A stretch of DNA of 64,000 bases from Sphingomonas bacterium (GCF_903642285.1 NZ_CAHJWJ010000013.1:1-64000); one strand, 5' to 3'; positions 1 to 8,560 are shown, counted from the stretch's first letter. Made by a program: numbers and translations. The notes: a model not told the origin generated them from the sequence alone.

Positions 1-1
1 G

Positions 2-106
2 CCCCTCCCCTTCAGGGGAGGGGTTGGGGGTGGGGCCGTGCCGCAGGCATCCACGTCGGCACTCGGGGAGAGTCCCCACCCCAACCCCTCCCCTGAAGGG
101 GAGGGG
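2..106. repeat. palindromic repeat inserted in frame in glyS (first copy)
   Basis: Left arm 2-35 and right arm 74-106 are near-perfect inverted copies (C-rich CCCCTCCCC...GGGGAGGGG pattern) that differ by one G in a run. Each arm also contains its own small hairpin. The element is fully translated within glyS, giving a proline/glycine-rich insert that ends PSPEGEG. The left arm may extend beyond the window. Confidence 0.8.
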
Positions 107-1339
107 CTAGCAGACCTCGCCGAACGCGCGGCCCGCCTCGCGAAGGCGGACCTCGTCTCCGGCATGGTCGGAGAATTCCCTGAACTCCAGGGCTTGATGG
201 GCGGCTATTACGCCACGGCGCAGGGCGAAGACCCGCGCGTCGCCGTGGCGGTGCGCGATCACTACAAGCCGGTCGGGCAGGGGGACGACGTGCCCACCGA
301 TCCGGTGACGGTGGCGGTGTCGCTGGCGGATAAGCTGGATACGATCACCGCCTTTTTCGGGATTAATGAGCGGCCGACAGGTTCTAAAGATCCGTTTGCT
401 CTGCGCCGCGCTGCTCTTGGCGTCATCAGGTTAGTGACAGTAAATAATTTGAGGCTCGGATTTCGCCGCGTCTTGATCGTCGCATTGATGGAGCACGGTT
501 TTTTCTGGTGGAACCGGCTGCTTGCTGGCGCGCGCCGCATTGATGAGGACTTTCGTCCCAACCTACGTTACTTCATTGAGTTGGCAGATAAGCATAACGT
601 CGATACTCAATCACTTAGAGGTGCGAGTATCGAGGCGGCATTGTCGGCTCGGCTCTCAGCAGCAGATGTGCCGTCCGCAGTGTTTGCGTTTGCTGACATG
701 AAGCAGCAGGAGATCGTGCCCTTTTTTGGTGAACGTTTGACCGTCCAGCAACGCGAAGCCGGTGTCCGGCACGACCTGATCGATGCGGTGTTCGCGATCG
801 GCGGGGAGGACGACCTCGTCCGCCTGCTGGCGCGGGTGCGGGCGTTGCAGGGGTTCGTCGGGACGGCGGATGGGGCGAATTTGCTTGCCGGGTATAAGCG
901 GGCGGCGAATATCTTGAAGAAGGAGGGGTGGCCTTCTTCTTCCCCTCTCCCGTTGGAAGAGGGGCAAGGCGCGCAAGCGCCGCGGGGTGAGGACAGGGGG
1001 GAGACGGTGCCGTCCTCACCCGACCTCGCTGCGCTCGGCCACCCTCTCCCAGAGGGAGAGGGGAAGAAAAATCTGTCCTACACGCCCGAAAACGGCGAAG
1101 CCGCGCTCATCGCCGCGCTCGACGCGGCGGAGCCCGCCGCCGCGGCCGCGGTGGCGCGAGAGGATTTCGAGGCGGCGATGATGGCATTGGCGAGTTTGCG
1201 GGCACCGATCGACGCGTTCTTCGACACCGTCATCGTCAACGATCCCGATCCGGCGAAGCGCGCCCACCGGCTGGCGCTGCTTGCGCGGGTTCGTGCTGCA
1301 GTGCACAATGTCGCCGATTTTTCCCGTATCGAGGGATGA
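2..1339 (+). CDS. glyS: glycyl-tRNA synthetase beta subunit, C-terminal part (5' end outside window)
   Basis: Beta subunit of the heterotetrameric glycyl-tRNA synthetase, which charges tRNA-Gly with glycine in the cytosol. The frame is open from base 2, so the gene starts upstream; a GTG at 38 is only an internal codon. About 445 residues are visible, against a usual total near 690. The motif ADKLDT followed by a [17 protein letters not shown] stretch is typical of the GlyS core, and the end ([10 protein letters not shown] to FSRIEG) is the DALR-type anticodon-binding tail. Two palindromic repeats are translated in frame: residues around [10 protein letters not shown] near the window edge and an [10 protein letters not shown]...HPLPEGEG segment at 942-1063. 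Bases about 365-760 are clearly poorer in GC than the flanks, suggesting a recombined or relaxed segment. The next gene, ppdK, lies 79 bp downstream. Confidence 0.92.
   Translation, partial: PLPFRGGVGGGAVPQASTSALGESPHPNPSPEGEGLADLAERAARLAKADLVSGMVGEFPELQGLMGGYYATAQGEDPRVAVAVRDHYKPVGQGDDVPTDPVTVAVSLADKLDTITAFFGINERPTGSKDPFALRRAALGVIRLVTVNNLRLGFRRVLIVALMEHGFFWWNRLLAGARRIDEDFRPNLRYFIELADKHNVDTQSLRGASIEAALSARLSAADVPSAVFAFADMKQQEIVPFFGERLTVQQREAGVRHDLIDAVFAIGGEDDLVRLLARVRALQGFVGTADGANLLAGYKRAANILKKEGWPSSSPLPLEEGQGAQAPRGEDRGETVPSSPDLAALGHPLPEGEGKKNLSYTPENGEAALIAALDAAEPAAAAAVAREDFEAAMMALASLRAPIDAFFDTVIVNDPDPAKRAHRLALLARVRAAVHNVADFSRIEG
942..1063. repeat. palindromic repeat inserted in frame in glyS (second copy)
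   Basis: Imperfect inverted repeat. CCCCTCTCCCG and GCGGGGTGAGGAC on the left face GTCCTCACCCGACC and AGAGGGAGAGGGG on the right. It is read through in frame as [20 protein letters not shown]...HPLPEGEG. It resembles the repeat units that sphingomonads carry between genes, but here it sits inside a housekeeping gene. Confidence 0.8.
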
Positions 1340-1418
1340 ATTCTCTTTTTACGTAGTGTCCACTTCGTCCACTTCCGCGCGTTCGCAGACGCAGCAATAG
1401 GCATTTAGAGGTCCGATC

Positions 1419-4082
1419 ATGACGCAATATGTTTACCGGTTTGGCGGCGGCGTTTCGGACGGGGGCAAGGGCGACAAGAACCTGCTCGGCGGCAAGGGCG
1501 CGAACCTGGCGGAGATGGCGTCGATCGGCCTGCCGGTGCCGCCGGGCTTCACCATCTCGACGCCGATGTGCACGACCTATTACGACGAGGGCGAGCAGTT
1601 CCCGCAGGGTCTGCGCGACGAGGTGGCGAACGGCATCGCGCATATCGAGGGGATCACGGCCAAGCGCTTCGGCGATGCGTCGGACCCGTTGCTCGTCTCC
1701 GTCCGCAGCGGCGCGCGGGTGTCGATGCCGGGCATGATGGACACCGTCCTCAACCTCGGGCTGAACGATGCCACGGTCGAGGGGCTGGTCGCCGCGTCGG
1801 GCGACGCGCGCTTCGCCTGGGACAGCTATCGCCGCTTCATCCAGATGTATGCGGACGTGGTGCTGGAACTCGATCACGGCGCGTTCGAGGAGGCGCTGGA
1901 GGTCGCGAAGGAGGATCGCGGCTTCACGCTCGATACCGAGCTTTCCGCCGACGACCTGAAGGCGCTGGTCGCCGAGTATAAGGGCCTGGTCGAGGCGGAA
2001 TGGGGCAAGCCCTTCCCGCAGGACGTGCACGACCAGTTATGGGGCGCGGTCGGCGCGGTGTTCGGATCGTGGCAGTCCGAGCGGGCGAAGGTCTATCGCC
2101 GGCTGAACGATATCCCGGCCAATTGGGGCACCGCGGTCAACGTGCAGGCAATGGTGTTCGGCAACATGGGCGAAACCTCCGCGACGGGCGTGGCGTTCAC
2201 CCGCGATCCGTCGAAGGGCGACCGCGCCTATTACGGCGAATTCCTGATCAATGCCCAAGGCGAGGACGTCGTCGCCGGCATCCGCACCCCGCAATATCTG
2301 ACGAAGACCGCGCGCGAAGAGGCAGGCGCGAAGGCGGCATCGATGGAAGAGGCGATGCCCGCGGTCTATGCCGAACTCGCCGCGGTGTTCGACCGGCTCG
2401 AAACGCATTACCGCGACATGCAGGACATCGAATTCACCGTCGAGCGCGCGAAATTGTGGATGCTCCAGACGCGGTCGGGCAAGCGCACCGCGAAGGCCGC
2501 GCTGAAGATCGCGGTCGACATGGCGGAGGAGGGGCTCATTACCCGCGACGAGGCGATCGCGCGGGTCGATCCGCAGGCGCTTGACCAGCTGCTCCACCCG
2601 ACGCTCGACCCCAGGGCGACACGCGACGTCATCGCCAAGGGTCTGCCCGCCTCGCCGGGTGCGGCCTCGGGCGCGGCGGTCTTCGACGCCGATACCGCGG
2701 AAAAGCGGGCGGCGGCGGGGGATTCGGTGATCCTGATCCGCACCGAGACCTCGCCCGAGGATATCCACGGCATGCATGCGGCGAAGGGCATCCTGACCGC
2801 GCGCGGCGGGATGACGAGCCACGCCGCGGTCGTGGCACGGGGCATGGGGCGACCCTGCGTGTCGGGCGCGGGCAGCGTCTCTATCGATGCGAAGGCCAAG
2901 GTCATGAGCGTCGGTGGACGCGAGGTGCGCGAGGGCGATACGCTGACCATCGACGGCACGACGGGCGAGGTGATGGCGGGTTCGGTGCCGACGGTACAGC
3001 CGGAATTGTCGGGCGATTTCGGGACGCTGATGGGCTGGGCCGACGCGGTCCGCCGGCTGAAGGTCCGTGCCAATGCGGAAACGCCGCACGATTGCCGGAC
3101 CGCGCGTGATTTCGGCGCGGAAGGCGTCGGGCTGTGCCGGACCGAGCATATGTTCTTCGAAGGATCGCGGATCACCGCGGTGCGGCAGATGATCCTGGCG
3201 GAGGACGAGACCGGGCGTCGCGCCGCGCTCGCCAAGCTGCTCCCCGAACAGCGCGCCGATTTCGCCGCGATCTTCGAGGTGATGGCGGGGTTGCCGGTGA
3301 CGATCCGGCTGCTCGATCCGCCACTGCACGAGTTCCTGCCGCATGAGGAGACGGACTTCGCCGATGTCGCGAAGGCGGCGGGCGTCGACGTCGACATATT
3401 GAAGCGCCGCGCCGCCGAACTGCACGAATTCAACCCGATGCTCGGCCATCGCGGGTGTCGGCTGGCCGTGACCTATCCGGAAATCTACGAGATTCAGGCA
3501 CGCGCGATCTTCGAGGCGGCGATCGATGTCGCGGCGGCATCGGGTGCCGCGCCGATCCCGGAGGTCATGATCCCGTTGGTCGCGACCAGGCGGGAACTGG
3601 AACTGATGAAGGCGGTGGTCGACAAGGCGGCGAAGGCGGTGTTCGCCGAGCGCGGGACGACGATCGAGTATCTGGTCGGCACGATGATCGAATTGCCGCG
3701 TGCGGCGCTGCGTGCGGGCGAGATCGCCGAGGTCGGCGAGTTCTTCTCGTTCGGGACCAACGATTTGACGCAGACCACGCTTGGTGTCAGCCGCGACGAT
3801 GCCGCGCGGTTCCTCGGTGTCTATGTCGAACAGGGCATCTACGCGAAGGACCCGTTCGTCAGCATCGACGTCGAAGGAGTCGGCGAACTGGTGAAGCTCG
3901 CCGCCGATCGCGGAAGGGCGACGCGGCCCGACATCAAGCTCGGCATCTGCGGCGAACATGGTGGCGACCCGGCGTCGATCGATTTCTGCGAAAGCGTGCG
4001 TCTGGATTACGTCAGCGCCTCACCCTACCGTGTGCCGATCGCACGTCTGGCGGCGGCGCAGGCGGCGTTGAAGGCGCGGTAG
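1419..4082 (+). CDS. ppdK: pyruvate, phosphate dikinase
   Basis: Interconverts pyruvate, ATP and phosphate with phosphoenolpyruvate, AMP and pyrophosphate, a cytosolic step between glycolysis and gluconeogenesis. At 887 residues it has the full family length. Domains in order: N-terminal ATP-grasp nucleotide-binding region (FGGGVSDGGKGDKNLLGGKG start), central phosphohistidine swivel domain with GGMTSHAAVVARG (catalytic His468), and a C-terminal PEP/pyruvate TIM barrel with GTNDLTQTTLG and GICGEHGGDP (Cys844, matching the family's catalytic cysteine). The ATG at 1419 follows GAGGTCCGATC, a usable ribosome-binding site. A C-rich TCCACTTCGTCCACTTCC motif lies in the 79-bp leader. The palindrome at 4108-4137 probably ends transcription. 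Confidence 0.97.
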   Translation: MTQYVYRFGGGVSDGGKGDKNLLGGKGANLAEMASIGLPVPPGFTISTPMCTTYYDEGEQFPQGLRDEVANGIAHIEGITAKRFGDASDPLLVSVRSGARVSMPGMMDTVLNLGLNDATVEGLVAASGDARFAWDSYRRFIQMYADVVLELDHGAFEEALEVAKEDRGFTLDTELSADDLKALVAEYKGLVEAEWGKPFPQDVHDQLWGAVGAVFGSWQSERAKVYRRLNDIPANWGTAVNVQAMVFGNMGETSATGVAFTRDPSKGDRAYYGEFLINAQGEDVVAGIRTPQYLTKTAREEAGAKAASMEEAMPAVYAELAAVFDRLETHYRDMQDIEFTVERAKLWMLQTRSGKRTAKAALKIAVDMAEEGLITRDEAIARVDPQALDQLLHPTLDPRATRDVIAKGLPASPGAASGAAVFDADTAEKRAAAGDSVILIRTETSPEDIHGMHAAKGILTARGGMTSHAAVVARGMGRPCVSGAGSVSIDAKAKVMSVGGREVREGDTLTIDGTTGEVMAGSVPTVQPELSGDFGTLMGWADAVRRLKVRANAETPHDCRTARDFGAEGVGLCRTEHMFFEGSRITAVRQMILAEDETGRRAALAKLLPEQRADFAAIFEVMAGLPVTIRLLDPPLHEFLPHEETDFADVAKAAGVDVDILKRRAAELHEFNPMLGHRGCRLAVTYPEIYEIQARAIFEAAIDVAAASGAAPIPEVMIPLVATRRELELMKAVVDKAAKAVFAERGTTIEYLVGTMIELPRAALRAGEIAEVGEFFSFGTNDLTQTTLGVSRDDAARFLGVYVEQGIYAKDPFVSIDVEGVGELVKLAADRGRATRPDIKLGICGEHGGDPASIDFCESVRLDYVSASPYRVPIARLAAAQAALKAR

Positions 4083-4107
4083 GCTATCGGGCCGTGCAAA
4101 CCCTATC

Positions 4108-4137
4108 GTCACCCCGGCCTTGAGGCGGGGGTGACGG
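4108..4137. terminator. palindromic repeat / probable bidirectional terminator
   Basis: CGTCACCCC (4108-4116) pairs with GGGGTGACG (4128-4136). It lies between the convergent ppdK and the minus-strand gene at 4161. There is no long T-run, so it may be an interspersed palindromic repeat serving as a terminator. Confidence 0.55.
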
Positions 4138-4160
4138 AGAATTGGTGGCAATGCAGCGCA

Positions 4161-4508
4161 TTACGTCCGCGGCGCGAAATCGAACCAGCCGCGGCGCTCG
4201 CCCGCCGGATAGGCCGGTCGCGCCACCGGTCGCGCCACCGGTGCCGCGGTCCGCGGTGCCATCGTCTGCGCGGGCACCGGCGCGGCGTCGCGAAACCGGG
4301 CGTTCTCGCGTTCCAGTTCGATCTGGCGCGATTTCTCGGCGGCGATCCGGGCTTCGGCGTCCTTGCGGCTGGTGGCATGGGCGTCGCGTTCCGCGGCGTA
4401 CCGATCCCGCCATTTCCGCCCGCCGGGGTGGCTCGCCAGCCCGAGAAACCACCCCGCGACCAGGACCAGCGCCAGGATCGCGAACTGAGTCGCCGTGAAC
4501 GTCATCAT
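4161..4508 (-). CDS. small membrane-anchored coiled-coil protein, unknown function
   Basis: A 115-residue protein whose family I do not recognise. Residues about 6-24 (TQFAILALVLVAGWFLGL) form one N-terminal membrane helix. A charged, probably coiled-coil stretch follows (RDRYAAERDAHATSRKDAEARIAAEKSRQIELERENARF), then a Pro/Ala-rich tail ending WFDFAPRT. AGGAGG sits 7 bases before the first ATG (a second ATG follows immediately), giving strong start support. It lies 52 bp downstream of tadC on the same strand and may be the last gene of the tad transcript; a pilus role is only contextual. Confidence 0.8.
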   Translation of the reverse strand: MMTFTATQFAILALVLVAGWFLGLASHPGGRKWRDRYAAERDAHATSRKDAEARIAAEKSRQIELERENARFRDAAPVPAQTMAPRTAAPVARPVARPAYPAGERRGWFDFAPRT

Positions 4509-4560
4509 CGAAATGCCTCCTGTTACGGATGCACAACGACCGACGGCGTGTCGGGTTGCG

Positions 4561-5565
4561 TTACGAGTGGCCGACCCCGCCCTTGAACGCGTCGCCGATC
4601 GAACAGGCCGCCGGCCCCAGGATGACGACGAACAGGACGGGCAGGATGAACAGGATGAGCGGCACCGTCATGATCGCGGGCAGCCGTGCCGCCTTTTCCT
4701 CGGCGCGCATCATGCGTTCGTTGCGGAACTCGGCGGACAGGACCCTGAGTGCCGACGCGAGGGGCGTGCCGTATTTTTCGGTCTGCACCATCGTCGTCAC
4801 CACGCCCTTGATCGCGTCCAGCTTGACGCGCATCGCCAGATTTTCGAACGCGGCGCGGCGTTCGGTCAGGAAGCCGAGTTCGATCGCGGTCAGGGTGAAC
4901 TCGTCGCCCAGTTCGGGATAGGCGCGGCTCAGTTCCCGCGACACGCGGTGGAACGCGGCATCGACGGTCAGACCCGCCTCGGCGCAGATCACGAGAAGAT
5001 CGAGTGCGTCGGGCAATCCCTTGCGGATGGCGTCGGTGCGCTTCGTGATCTTGTTCTTCAGGAAGATGTCGGGTGCCTTGTACGACAGGATGAAGCTGAC
5101 CGCGACGATCCCGTACCGCTTGAGCGGGGTATAGGTCGCGAACATGTCGGTGCCGTAGACGAGATAGACCATCAGCCCGCCGAACACGATCGGCAGGACC
5201 AGTCGGCCGAAAATGACCGCGACCGCCCATTCCTTTTTCCGGATGCCCGCCTGCATCAGCTTGATCTGCGCGGCCTTGACCTGACTGTCCTGGAGGACCT
5301 TCATCGACTGCAGGATGCCGCGCATCCGGTCGGCGGTGTCGTTGCGCTGGACCAGCTTGGCGCGACGCTTGGTGGAGGCGGTGATGCCGGCCTTCAACTG
5401 TTCGCGCCGATCGTTCAGCGCCTTTACCCGCTTCGTCATCGGGTCGCGGACGCTCATGACGGTGTAGATGGCGAACATGACCGCGAAGGCCGCGACACCC
5501 GACAGCATCGTCGCCACCCACAGGACATCGATGCCCAGGATCTTCGGTCCGCCCGTCTCGCCCAT
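4561..5565 (-). CDS. tadC: Tad pilus inner-membrane platform protein TadC (type II secretion F family)
   Basis: Inner-membrane platform component of the Flp/Tad type IVc pilus, partner of TadB. The 334 residues match TadC length. There is an N-terminal membrane helix (DVLWVATMLSGVAAFAVMFAIY), a basic cytoplasmic stretch with KRVKALNDRREQ, further hydrophobic helices near 135-160, and a T2SSF domain containing GLPDALDLLVICAEAGLTVDAAF, the conserved F-domain signature. C-terminal helices (IMTVPLILFILPVLFVVILGPA) follow. The ATG at 5565 follows GGGGAACGG, and the gap to the tadB stop is 18 bp. It is transcribed after tadB in the pilus operon. Confidence 0.93.
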   Translation of the reverse strand: MGETGGPKILGIDVLWVATMLSGVAAFAVMFAIYTVMSVRDPMTKRVKALNDRREQLKAGITASTKRRAKLVQRNDTADRMRGILQSMKVLQDSQVKAAQIKLMQAGIRKKEWAVAVIFGRLVLPIVFGGLMVYLVYGTDMFATYTPLKRYGIVAVSFILSYKAPDIFLKNKITKRTDAIRKGLPDALDLLVICAEAGLTVDAAFHRVSRELSRAYPELGDEFTLTAIELGFLTERRAAFENLAMRVKLDAIKGVVTTMVQTEKYGTPLASALRVLSAEFRNERMMRAEEKAARLPAIMTVPLILFILPVLFVVILGPAACSIGDAFKGGVGHS

Positions 5566-5583
5566 GGTGCCGTCCGTTCCCCG

Positions 5584-6552
5584 TCAGATCTCGAAATTGA
5601 TCATTTTGGCCATCACGAATGCGCCGATGCCCATCCAGCACAGGCCGCCGATACCCCCGATCATCAGCCGTTGGTCTGTGAAGAAGGTCTGCATGTAGCT
5701 GCCGTTGATCAGGTAGATCATGATGAACACGATGAAGGGCAGCGCGCCGATGATGTAGGCGGATGCCTTGGATTCGGACGACATCGCCTTGATCTTCAGC
5801 TTCATCTGGCCGCGCATACGAAGCACATTGGCCAGATTGGCCAGCGTCTCCGCGAGATTGCCGCCGGTTTCGCGCTGGATGGCGATCGTGATGACGAAGA
5901 ACTGGAATTCGGGGGTGCCAAGCCGGTCCGCGGTATCCTGAAGCGCCGCGTCCATGGTCTTGCCGATTTTCATCTTGTCGGATACCATGCGGAATTCCTC
6001 CCCGACCGGGCCTTCGACTTCATGGCCGACGACCCCAATGGTTTCCGAGATCGGCAGACCCGAGCGGAGCCCGCGAACGAGCAGTTCGATGGCATCGGGG
6101 AATTTGGCGGTGAATTTGCCGATCCGGCGCTTGGTCATGTAGCCGACGGCGAAATGCGGCAGGCCGACGCCGACGAACAGCCCGAAAAAGACGGCGAAGA
6201 GGATCGGCATGCCCAGGGTTTTCATCGCGACCAGCACGACCAGCGCGATGACGCCCGTCGCGATGCCGTAACCACCGACCGTCCAGTTCTTGCCGGTCAT
6301 CGCCAACCGCTTCGCCAGCAGTGCCGGGTTTGGCAGCAGACGGCCAAAGGCGAGGTCCATCTTGGTATCGCGATTGTTGCTGATCCGTCGCATCTGCGAT
6401 TCGACGACCGCGCCCTCGACATGACGCAGGCGCATCGCGCCTATGCGGCGCGTCTGCGCGCGGGCCGGCGACGGTCCGGCAAGGGCGAACGCGATCATGC
6501 CGAGCACGACCGTTGCGCCGATCGCGATCATCAGCAGCGGCATTGGGTTCAT
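5584..6552 (-). CDS. tadB: Tad pilus inner-membrane platform protein TadB (type II secretion F family)
   Basis: First of the two T2SSF-domain platform proteins of the Tad pilus. About 322 residues from the ATG at 6552; a TTG nine bases upstream is possible but would crowd the AAGGG ribosome-binding site. Membrane helices occur near the N-terminus (LLMIAIGATVVLGMIAFALA), near residue 100, and at the C-terminus. The F domain carries KFPDAIELLVRGLRSGLPISETIGVV and later GGNLAETLANLANVLRMR, typical of TadB. In the usual order the ATPase gene cpaF/tadA lies directly upstream, but here cpaE does. Confidence 0.93.
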   Translation of the reverse strand: MNPMPLLMIAIGATVVLGMIAFALAGPSPARAQTRRIGAMRLRHVEGAVVESQMRRISNNRDTKMDLAFGRLLPNPALLAKRLAMTGKNWTVGGYGIATGVIALVVLVAMKTLGMPILFAVFFGLFVGVGLPHFAVGYMTKRRIGKFTAKFPDAIELLVRGLRSGLPISETIGVVGHEVEGPVGEEFRMVSDKMKIGKTMDAALQDTADRLGTPEFQFFVITIAIQRETGGNLAETLANLANVLRMRGQMKLKIKAMSSESKASAYIIGALPFIVFIMIYLINGSYMQTFFTDQRLMIGGIGGLCWMGIGAFVMAKMINFEI

Positions 6553-6610
6553 CGCGCGCAATCCCTTCCCGACGATGGCGCGCCGCCGCGTTTCCGTGGC
6601 GGCGGGCGGC

Positions 6611-7888
6611 TCACTTCTTGGGTTTCTTCGCCATCAGCGACTTGATGTCGCCGAACTTGCCCATCAGCGATCCGCCCTTGACCCGCGGCTTGCCCGCCAG
6701 CCCGGCACCGTCGCCCGAACATACCAAAGCGACGCCCTCCGCCAGCTCGACGAGCGGTGCCACGGTCTTCGTATTCTTGCCGGCCTCGGCAAACGGCTTG
6801 CCAAGTTTCGCTGCCTGAGCAGCGAGCTTCTGATCGAACGCTATCGCGAAATCGATCTTACGTTCGATCGAGCCTTCGAAATCCTTGCGGCTGATCTCCA
6901 GGCCATTCGCATGCAAGCGGTTGGCGACGAGGATGACCGCGGTCTGCGGCGCATTCGTTTTCAGCCAGGACAGGATACGGATGGTGTCGCGCGCCGCGGC
7001 AAGCGTCAGTTCGGTCACGATGACTGCGATCTGGACCTCGTTCACCAGGTGCGGATGCTGGACCAGCATGCCGCGGGGCAGATCGACGATGGTGCATTCG
7101 AACGCCGCGCGCATTTCCTCCTGCAATTGGTAGAAAGCGGCACCATCGGTCATCATCGGCGCGTTGATCGGGGCTTCGGCGGACAGCACCGCGAGCTTTT
7201 CCGATGCCTTCACCATCGCGCGTTCGATGAACAATCCGTCGATACGGCTCGGGTTTTCGATCGCGTCGGTCAGGCCGCGCCCGGGTTCGAGGTCAAGTGC
7301 GAGCGCACCGGTGCCGAAATGCACGTCGAGGTCGAGCAAGGCGGTCGATCGGCCATGCTTGTCCGACAGCAGCCAGGCGAGCGAGGTGGCGACCGTCGAC
7401 GCCCCGACACCGCCGCGCACGCCGATGACCGCGGTCGCGCAGTGCGGCCGGTCGACCGCGACATCCGCCACCTTCGGCGCGTTGAGCATCGCATACGCAT
7501 GGCTGAACGCCTCGCGCAGCATGTCGGGATGCAGCGGCTTCAGCAGATAATCCTGAATGCCGCTGGCGACGAGATCGCGGTACAGGCGCACATCGTTGAC
7601 CTGACCCGATGCGATCACCACCGTACCGGGCTCGCACACTTCGGCCAGCGCGTTGATGTCGTTGAGCGGATCACCCGATTCGGCGAGGTCGACGAACAGG
7701 ATCAGCGGGCTTGCCGAGACCGACAGCGACTGGATCGCGTTGCGCAGGCCGCCCTTGTAGATCTTGTCCGGCGACCAGCCGAGTTCGGTCGCGATCGGGC
7801 GCACCGTATCCGCGGTGGTGTCGTCGCAGACATAGGCCATGAAGGGATCGCGTTGCGCCGCGCCGGCGGGTTTCCACGGTGCGTTCAT
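6611..7888 (-). CDS. cpaE: Tad pilus assembly ATPase-like protein CpaE/TadZ
   Basis: MinD/ParA-superfamily protein that in other bacteria localises the Tad pilus machinery to the pole. Residues about 17-135 form a receiver-like domain (VCDDTTAD..., LFVDLAESGDP, QDYLLKPLHPDML). The nucleotide-binding domain follows, with a degenerate deviant Walker A, GVRGGVGAST (156-165): the signature lysine is R158 and the P-loop lysine is A163. Later motifs include LLDLDVHFGTG and IVDLPRGM. The C-terminus is lysine-rich (MAKKPKK). At 425 residues the length is normal. GGAGGG precedes the ATG at 7888. The cpaD stop lies one base upstream of the start. Only 58 bp separate it from tadB, leaving no room for cpaF. 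Confidence 0.92.
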   Translation of the reverse strand: MNAPWKPAGAAQRDPFMAYVCDDTTADTVRPIATELGWSPDKIYKGGLRNAIQSLSVSASPLILFVDLAESGDPLNDINALAEVCEPGTVVIASGQVNDVRLYRDLVASGIQDYLLKPLHPDMLREAFSHAYAMLNAPKVADVAVDRPHCATAVIGVRGGVGASTVATSLAWLLSDKHGRSTALLDLDVHFGTGALALDLEPGRGLTDAIENPSRIDGLFIERAMVKASEKLAVLSAEAPINAPMMTDGAAFYQLQEEMRAAFECTIVDLPRGMLVQHPHLVNEVQIAVIVTELTLAAARDTIRILSWLKTNAPQTAVILVANRLHANGLEISRKDFEGSIERKIDFAIAFDQKLAAQAAKLGKPFAEAGKNTKTVAPLVELAEGVALVCSGDGAGLAGKPRVKGGSLMGKFGDIKSLMAKKPKK

Positions 7889-7889
7889 C

Positions 7890-8522
7890 TCATTTCCCTC
7901 CCGTGCTTTCGGCTTTCATTCCCTGCGCACCGGTCGGCAGCGCCTTGCGGAAGGCGGTGATCGCCTTGCCCGATACCGTCGTATCGGTCGTCTCGTCGGA
8001 CGACCGGCCGTGAACCAGGTCCTCCGGGCGCGCGATCATCGCCGCCAGCGATGCGTTCGTCGCGCAGCCATAGTTAGACGAGGTGTTGCTGTTGAATTCA
8101 TGCGCCTCGTCGCGGCTCCAGTCGGGGCAACCGGGAACGGTCGCCTTCATCCGGCTGATGACGATCCGCACCGTGCCCGGTGCGATCGGCGCGGCGCTGA
8201 TCGGCGCATCGTCGCCCAGCAACAGACCATAGCCCGCGATGACGGTGCCGACCTGTTCGTGCACCCGCGCGGCCGGCACGCCGGCATCGTCGATGGCGAT
8301 GCGGTCGCCATAGCCGACGTGAAGTGCGGCCATCCAGCCGACCAGCCGGCGCTGTTCGCCCGGTGCCAGGCCGCCGCCCGCCGTGGCGAGATCGAGCGCA
8401 TAGTCGCTGCGGGTCACGACGGCCTGATGGACCGATTCGAGGCCGCGATTCTCGGTACCCATGCAGCCGCCGAGCAGCAATGCCGGGACGAGCGAGCCGA
8501 GCGGGACAAGGCGCATCTTCAT
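7890..8522 (-). CDS. cpaD: Tad pilus assembly lipoprotein CpaD
   Basis: Outer-membrane-associated lipoprotein of the Tad pilus, thought to assist the CpaC secretin. From the ATG at 8522 (GAGGATTCC ribosome-binding site) the protein has 210 residues. The N-terminal signal peptide ends in a lipobox LLLGGC, so Cys20 would be lipidated; starting at the upstream ATG at 8564 would bury the signal. The body has the CpaD features VVISRMKATVPGCPDWS and SNYGCATNASLAAMIARPEDLV, the latter close to the family signature. It is followed one base later by cpaE. Confidence 0.92.
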   Translation of the reverse strand: MKMRLVPLGSLVPALLLGGCMGTENRGLESVHQAVVTRSDYALDLATAGGGLAPGEQRRLVGWMAALHVGYGDRIAIDDAGVPAARVHEQVGTVIAGYGLLLGDDAPISAAPIAPGTVRIVISRMKATVPGCPDWSRDEAHEFNSNTSSNYGCATNASLAAMIARPEDLVHGRSSDETTDTTVSGKAITAFRKALPTGAQGMKAESTGGK

Positions 8523-8560
8523 GGAACGGAATCCTCGGGTGGGGGCGCGGTTACGGCGGA

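Noticed and set aside
4495..6645. Long plus-strand open frame opposite tadC/tadB
   Set aside because: Shadow of the pilus genes caused by high GC; Arg/His/Asp-rich translation without any family pattern, while the minus strand carries clear TadB/TadC motifs.
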